Part shown: positions 63,262 through 64,000 of the stretch, piece after piece
Layout of the letters: every line of letters begins with the position of its first letter
How positions within the stretch are numbered: the first letter of the stretch is position 1
Assembly: GCF_023520795.1 (NCBI RefSeq)
Contig: NZ_CP046605.1
Location: 434,001-498,000 of the forward strand
Origin: Corynebacterium accolens
GTDB taxonomy: Bacteria; Actinomycetota; Actinomycetes; Mycobacteriales; Mycobacteriaceae
Reading direction: 5' to 3'
Length of the DNA stretch: 64,000 nucleotides
The notes under the pieces: generated by a model
The model's database searches: none
Told to the model about the DNA's origin: nothing
The model's input: only the letters and a program-made list of their open reading frames with translations
Position numbers and translations under genes: made by a program

Positions 63262-64000
63262 TGAGTACGTTGACTAAGTCGCTTTTAGGGGATTATTCCG
63301 CCGCCATTTCGCAGTTCCAATTGGCCTGCCTGGGAAATTACTCCGGCCCCAGCATGCCCTTGGGGCTTCTGAGTGAGCTCATCAGCGCGGTAGATGGAAT
63401 CGCCCCACAAAACATTCTGCGCCATACCATTTCCGCGGTGGGCGGCAATCTCCCGCACGGTGGTGGAAAGGGGCTTGCGGATTTCTTGCGCACTGACGAC
63501 TCCGATGTTGCTAACGGCACCTTGCGCGAGCACCTGACCGGCATTCAAAAAGACTTTGATATCCACCGCGATGAAGGCAAGCAGCTTACTGACTCTGCCA
63601 AGCAATGCTCCGGCGCTATTTCCGATGTCGTCGATACCTCCGATACCGCACTCACCGAGCTGATTTCTGCGGTAATCCCACTGCTCAATATCTTGTCCAT
63701 GGTGGCTACCAGGCACCCGCTGGCCAAGTTCATTATTCCCATCGTTTCCACCATTGGTTCGAAAATTATCGATGACACCAATGACTCCATCGCTAGCACG
63801 TGCCGGGACCGCGATGATGCCATTGAATCCTGCTATGACGAGTTTGAGTCGCGCTGCGAATGCGTCTGTGAGCGGCCTCTTCCTGAGGAATGCCCCGAGC
63901 CGGCAGAGGCCGAGGAGGATTCCTGCCCACCACCGGTGGAAAAGTGCCCAGATACGCCAGCTCCCACGCGTCCGATGCCCGATGGCGGGGGCGACACCAC
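63261..64000 (+). CDS. Cys-rich hypothetical protein, 3' end beyond the window
   Basis: An uninterrupted frame from the ATG at 63261 to the window end (246 codons), starting STLTKSLLGDYSAAISQFQL. It overlaps the preceding stop by one base. Residues 1-130 look helical. A hydrophobic stretch (about 131-168, LTELISAVIPLLNILSMVAT) may enter a membrane. Residues 181-229 hold eight cysteines in a Glu/Pro-rich setting (for example RCECVCERPLPEECPEP), followed by a Pro/Gly-rich tail. No signal peptide. I recognise no family. Co-transcribed with the previous gene, so it may be exported by, or work with, ESX-4. Confidence 0.7.
   Translation, partial: MSTLTKSLLGDYSAAISQFQLACLGNYSGPSMPLGLLSELISAVDGIAPQNILRHTISAVGGNLPHGGGKGLADFLRTDDSDVANGTLREHLTGIQKDFDIHRDEGKQLTDSAKQCSGAISDVVDTSDTALTELISAVIPLLNILSMVATRHPLAKFIIPIVSTIGSKIIDDTNDSIASTCRDRDDAIESCYDEFESRCECVCERPLPEECPEPAEAEEDSCPPPVEKCPDTPAPTRPMPDGGGDT

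Noticed and set aside
1-64000. CRISPR arrays, tRNA or rRNA genes, insertion sequences, prophage genes
   Set aside because: I found no regularly spaced direct repeats, no transposase or integrase motifs and no recognisable RNA genes by eye; a covariance-model scan would be needed to exclude small RNAs.

Overview
The window is chromosomal DNA of a Corynebacterium. The order of ribosomal genes, the split S10/spc clusters, the ESX-4 locus between truA and rplM, and fdhD directly upstream of rpsH are all corynebacterial. A methyltransferase/FAD-oxidase pair of the tuberculostearic-acid type (37.6-38.9 and 36.1-37.6 kb) suggests a species that makes 10-methyl branched lipids, such as the C. tuberculostearicum group. 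The species name is inference. I saw no rRNA, tRNA, CRISPR array, transposase or prophage.

Layout. 0-4.2 kb: oligopeptide/dipeptide-type ABC transporter on the minus strand, its binding protein cut by the window edge. 4.6-8.6 kb: a lone hypothetical gene and a minus-strand Asp23/AmaP/DUF2273 envelope cluster. 9.3-14.5 kb: S10 operon (rpsJ to rpsQ). 14.5-19.4 kb: siderophore-iron uptake, a reductase-type protein divergent from a four-gene ABC importer, with a DtxR-like box between them. 19.5-20.6 kb: two small membrane/secreted proteins. 21.2-22.4 kb: rplN-rplX-rplE. 22.6-32.7 kb: accessory block with a large LASTG surface protein and a sortase, a formate/nitrite-family channel, a glycine-betaine ABC system, fdhD and a small partner gene. 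33.0-35.7 kb: rpsH to rplO. 35.8-38.9 kb: a 46-aa predicted secreted peptide and the lipid-modification pair. 39.2-41.9 kb: secY-adk-map. 42.0-42.8 kb: an L,D-transpeptidase. 43.0-47.8 kb: infA, rpsM, rpsK, rpsD, rpoA, rplQ, truA. 47.9-57.7 kb: ESX-4 type VII secretion locus. 58.1-59.1 kb: rplM-rpsI. 59.4-61.3 kb: BCCT osmolyte carrier. 61.5-62.9 kb: glmM. 62.9-64.0 kb: two uncharacterised genes, the second Cys-rich and open at the window end.

How they fit together. Housekeeping translation genes form the backbone, and envelope, nutrient and secretion genes are inserted between the operons. The most interesting signal is a 41-bp block, alignable without gaps, found upstream of both esxU-esxT and the uncharacterised pair after glmM. 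It has identical CGGGAACC and AGTCCAAT blocks at identical spacing and looks like a shared alternative-sigma promoter. This makes the post-glmM pair a candidate new part or substrate of the ESX-4 system.
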